DNA from: Paenibacillus brasilensis
GTDB taxonomy: Bacteria > Bacillota > Bacilli > Paenibacillales > Paenibacillaceae
DNA length: 64,000 nt
Direction: 5' to 3'
Assembly: GCF_009363115.1 (NCBI RefSeq)
Contig: NZ_CP045298.1
Span: 3,221,501-3,285,500, forward strand
Shown here: piece by piece, positions 61,869-64,000 of the stretch
Layout: every line of letters starts with the position of its first letter
How positions within the stretch are numbered: position 1 is the stretch's first letter
The notes under the pieces: model-generated
Told to the model about the DNA's origin: nothing
Databases searched by the model: none
Seen by the model: only the letters and a program-made list of their open reading frames with translations
Position numbers and translations under genes: made by a program

Positions 61869-62464
61869 TACGAATTGTCATTGCAGAAGACCAGCGTATG
61901 CTGCTGGGCGCTCTTGCTTCGCTGCTGGACTTGGAAGAGGATATGAAAGTAGTTGGAAAAGCGAGTAATGGAGAAGAGGCTGTAGAGCTGGTCAAGCTGC
62001 ATCAGCCGGATATATGCATCATGGACATCGAAATGCCGATAAAGAGTGGACTGGATGCGGCTGATGAGCTCAAGGGCTTGAACTGCAAAGTGATGATTTT
62101 GACCACATTTGCTCGCCCCGGGTATTTTGAACGGGCCATCAAGGCAGGTACCCACGGCTATTTGCTCAAGGATAGTCCCAGTGAAGAGCTGGCTTCCTCC
62201 ATTCGCAGCATTTTAGCAGGTCGTCGCATTTATGCCCCGGAACTGGTCGATGATGCTTATGCCGAGGTCAACCCGCTGACTGAGCGTGAGAAGACTGTAT
62301 TGGCGCTCATTGCTGACGGGAAGAACACAAAGGAGATTGCTGGTGAACTGTATTTAACGACAGGGACGGTACGTAATTACATCTCAGTCATTCTCGATAA
62401 GCTGGGTGTCAGCAATCGAATTGAGGCGATTAGACGTTTTAATGAAAAAGGCTGGTTTAAATGA
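61865..62464 (+). CDS. desR: Response regulator of the desaturase gene (NarL type)
   Basis: The 199-residue regulator has a receiver domain (IVIAEDQRMLLGALASLL, phospho-Asp in CIMDIEMP, TTFARPGYFERAIKAGTHGY) and a LuxR-type HTH (PLTEREKTVLALIADGKNTK, TGTVRNYISVILDKLGVSNR). Phosphorylated DesR dimers bind upstream of des and activate it. The terminator at 62492-62540 closes the operon. Partner and target are inferred from the gene order. Confidence 0.93.
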   Translation: MIRIVIAEDQRMLLGALASLLDLEEDMKVVGKASNGEEAVELVKLHQPDICIMDIEMPIKSGLDAADELKGLNCKVMILTTFARPGYFERAIKAGTHGYLLKDSPSEELASSIRSILAGRRIYAPELVDDAYAEVNPLTEREKTVLALIADGKNTKEIAGELYLTTGTVRNYISVILDKLGVSNRIEAIRRFNEKGWFK

Positions 62465-62491
62465 GTGACCAGCAGAAATATCTAAGCAGAA

Positions 62492-62540
62492 ACAGAGACG
62501 GCTATGAAGCAAGATATGGCAGCTCTGTTTTTTTGTTTTA
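62492..62540 (+). terminator. Terminator of des-desK-desR
   Basis: ACAGAG (62492-62497) pairs with CTCTGT (62523-62528), with further inner pairing GGCT/AGC, followed by TTTTTTTGTTTT. Confidence 0.85.
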
Positions 62541-62634
62541 TCCATAGATTTGATATGCCGTTAGCACACTTCCTTGTGATACAATAGGATAGTTGTCCAC
62601 AGGATGGACTGGAGTACAAGGAGGAACGGAACGC

Positions 62635-63258
62635 ATGAAACATGCCCCTTTTATAGCTGTTGAAGGGCCTATCGGAGCAGGTAAAACGACGTTGGCTTCG
62701 ATGCTTTCAACCGAGCTGCATATACCGATTATTAAAGAAATTGTCGAGGAAAATCCGTTTCTCGATAAATTTTATCAGAATATAGATGAATGGAGCTTTC
62801 AACTGGAAATGTTCTTTCTCTGCAACCGGTACAAGCAACTGGAGGACACCGGTCTGCAATATCTGGAGAAAGCCCAGCCTGTTATTTCTGACTATCATAT
62901 CTACAAGAATCTGATTTTTGCTGAACGTACGCTTAAAGGTATAAAGCGAGACAAATACCGTCAAATCTATCATCTGCTGACAGATGACATGCCTAAGCCG
63001 GACATCATTATCTATATTAGAGCCGACTTGGATACTTTGCTGGGCAGGATTCGTAAGCGGGCCCGCTCCTTTGAACAGGAGATGGACCCTGCCTATCTGG
63101 AGCAATTAATTACGGATTATGATAAAGGCATTCAGTTTCTTGCTGAGCAGTCCCCTTCGCCCCGTATATTGACCATAGATGGGAATGAGATTGATTTTGT
63201 AGAAAACCAGGCACAGTTCGAACAAATTGTTTCCGATGTAAAGGAGCTTATTCAATGA
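62635..63258 (+). CDS. dgk: Deoxyguanosine kinase-like deoxynucleoside kinase
   Basis: The 207-residue kinase of the dNK family phosphorylates salvaged deoxynucleosides with ATP. It shows the P-loop EGPIGAGKTTLASML, the substrate Glu and the EENPFLDKFYQNIDEWSFQLEM block, the ERS-like SDYHIYKNLIFAERTL and the LID (RIRKRARSFEQEM). ATG 62635 follows AAGGAGG. It overlaps the paralogous dck gene by 4 bases, as in the B. subtilis dgk-dck pair. Specificity is inferred from that arrangement. Confidence 0.9.
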   Translation: MKHAPFIAVEGPIGAGKTTLASMLSTELHIPIIKEIVEENPFLDKFYQNIDEWSFQLEMFFLCNRYKQLEDTGLQYLEKAQPVISDYHIYKNLIFAERTLKGIKRDKYRQIYHLLTDDMPKPDIIIYIRADLDTLLGRIRKRARSFEQEMDPAYLEQLITDYDKGIQFLAEQSPSPRILTIDGNEIDFVENQAQFEQIVSDVKELIQ

Positions 63259-63896
63259 GTAATTACAATATCCCCGCGAATGCCCTGATTACGGTAGCGG
63301 GCACGGTAGGTGTGGGGAAATCCACGCTAACGGCTGCTTTGGCTGAACGCCTGGGCTTTAAAACCTCTTTGGAGCAGGTTGATCATAATCCGTATCTGGA
63401 AAAGTTTTATCATGATTTTGAAAGATGGAGCTTCCATCTGCAAATTTATTTTCTCGCTGAGCGCTTCAAAGAGCAAAAAAATATTTTCTTATCCGGTGGA
63501 GGCTTTGTGCAGGATCGTTCCATTTATGAGGACACAGGCATTTTTGCGAAAATGCATGCCGACCAGGGAACAATGAGCCCTACGGATTATGAAACTTACA
63601 CTAGCTTGTTTGAGGCGATGGTAATGACACCGTTTTTCCCGCACCCTGATGTGCTGATCTACCTGGAAGGCAGCCTGCCATCCATACTGAGTCGGATTGA
63701 GGAACGCGGTCGCGAGATGGAGATCCAGACCGAGAGAGCCTATTGGGAGCAAATGCATCGCCGATATTCCAATTGGATTAACGAGTTTGATGCCTGCCCT
63801 GTCCTGCGTCTGAACATTGATGAATATGATGTACATGACCCGGCTTCCATGGATGCCATTTTGACAGAAGTAGGCAAGATCATTTCCAAAAAATAA
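63255..63896 (+). CDS. dck: Deoxyadenosine/deoxycytidine kinase-like deoxynucleoside kinase
   Basis: The 213-residue kinase has the P-loop AGTVGVGKSTLTAAL, DHNPYLEKFYHDFERWSFHL, the DRS motif (GFVQDRSIYEDTGIFAK) and the LID (RIEERGREMEIQTERAYWEQ). It is paralogous to the preceding protein and co-translated with it. Together they supply dGMP and dAMP/dCMP by salvage. It is followed by a strong terminator. Confidence 0.9.
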   Translation: MSNYNIPANALITVAGTVGVGKSTLTAALAERLGFKTSLEQVDHNPYLEKFYHDFERWSFHLQIYFLAERFKEQKNIFLSGGGFVQDRSIYEDTGIFAKMHADQGTMSPTDYETYTSLFEAMVMTPFFPHPDVLIYLEGSLPSILSRIEERGREMEIQTERAYWEQMHRRYSNWINEFDACPVLRLNIDEYDVHDPASMDAILTEVGKIISKK

Positions 63897-63922
63897 AGGT
63901 ATAAAACCAGCAAAAAACATAC

Positions 63923-63976
63923 AAAGACTGTGGTACAATCAGAAATAAATGGATCTGATAACTACAGTCTTTTTTG
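63923..63976 (+). terminator. Terminator of dgk-dck
   Basis: AGACTGT and ACAGTCT form the outer stem, with an inner TCAGA/TCTGA stem, followed by TTTTTTG. Confidence 0.88.
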
Positions 63977-64000
63977 TCGAATAAAAGTTGTTGAAGAACA

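Overview
The window looks like chromosomal DNA of a Paenibacillus, probably close to P. polymyxa. This is inferred from the Bacillota-type ribosome binding sites, the protein families (DesK/DesR with a desaturase, Dgk/Dck kinases, a ZTP-riboswitch folD-fchA operon, SLH and copper-amine-oxidase-like stalk domains) and the moderate base composition. No rRNA, tRNA or CRISPR array was seen.

About the first 41 kb is a strongly remodelled accessory region. It opens with the 3' end of a large serine recombinase. A minus-strand operon follows: a VgrG-type contractile-injection spike protein, a YwqJ-type deaminase toxin, a YwqK-type partner and endonuclease V (1.5-5.8 kb). Next come a glyoxalase gene, a stop-interrupted ArsR regulator, two copies of one IS4-type element with intact terminal repeats and 9-bp target duplications, an alpha-oxoamine synthase, a split SMR transporter gene, and decayed RHS and hydrolase genes (6.6-14.5 kb). 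From 14.7 to 21.5 kb lies a degenerate phage packaging module (ParB-methyltransferase, terminases, portal, Cys-rich protein), with extra partial copies at 21.1, 23.1 and 31.4 kb. Between the 23.1 and 31.4 kb fragments sit an IS3 element and a radical-SAM peptide (RiPP) cluster: maturase, a 51-residue precursor with two Cys-Cys pairs, a broken M50 peptidase, an ABC exporter and a frameshifted CPBP protease (24.5-31.4 kb). SelO, another remnant of the serine recombinase 3' end and a second VgrG operon (DcrB-like, VgrG, pentapeptide-repeat, Imm11-like, PAAR-like) follow at 32.6-38.5 kb. The two VgrG loci are collinear: each has a recombinase tail on the effector side and a nearly identical 50-bp element on the promoter side.

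From 38.6 to 49.7 kb are a MarR/short-chain dehydrogenase pair with a very strong shared operator, an amino-acid permease, an intact IS30 element, a secreted protein, an SLH protein with a coding minisatellite, a nitroreductase/HxlR pair and a decayed siderophore-binding protein gene under a Fur box.

The last 14 kb is ordinary chromosome. It holds a LacI-controlled carbohydrate operon (debranching-type glycosidase, binding protein, two permeases, with paired operators), an RCC1-like protein, fchA and folD under a ZTP riboswitch, the membrane-fluidity system des-desK-desR, and the deoxynucleoside kinases dgk and dck.
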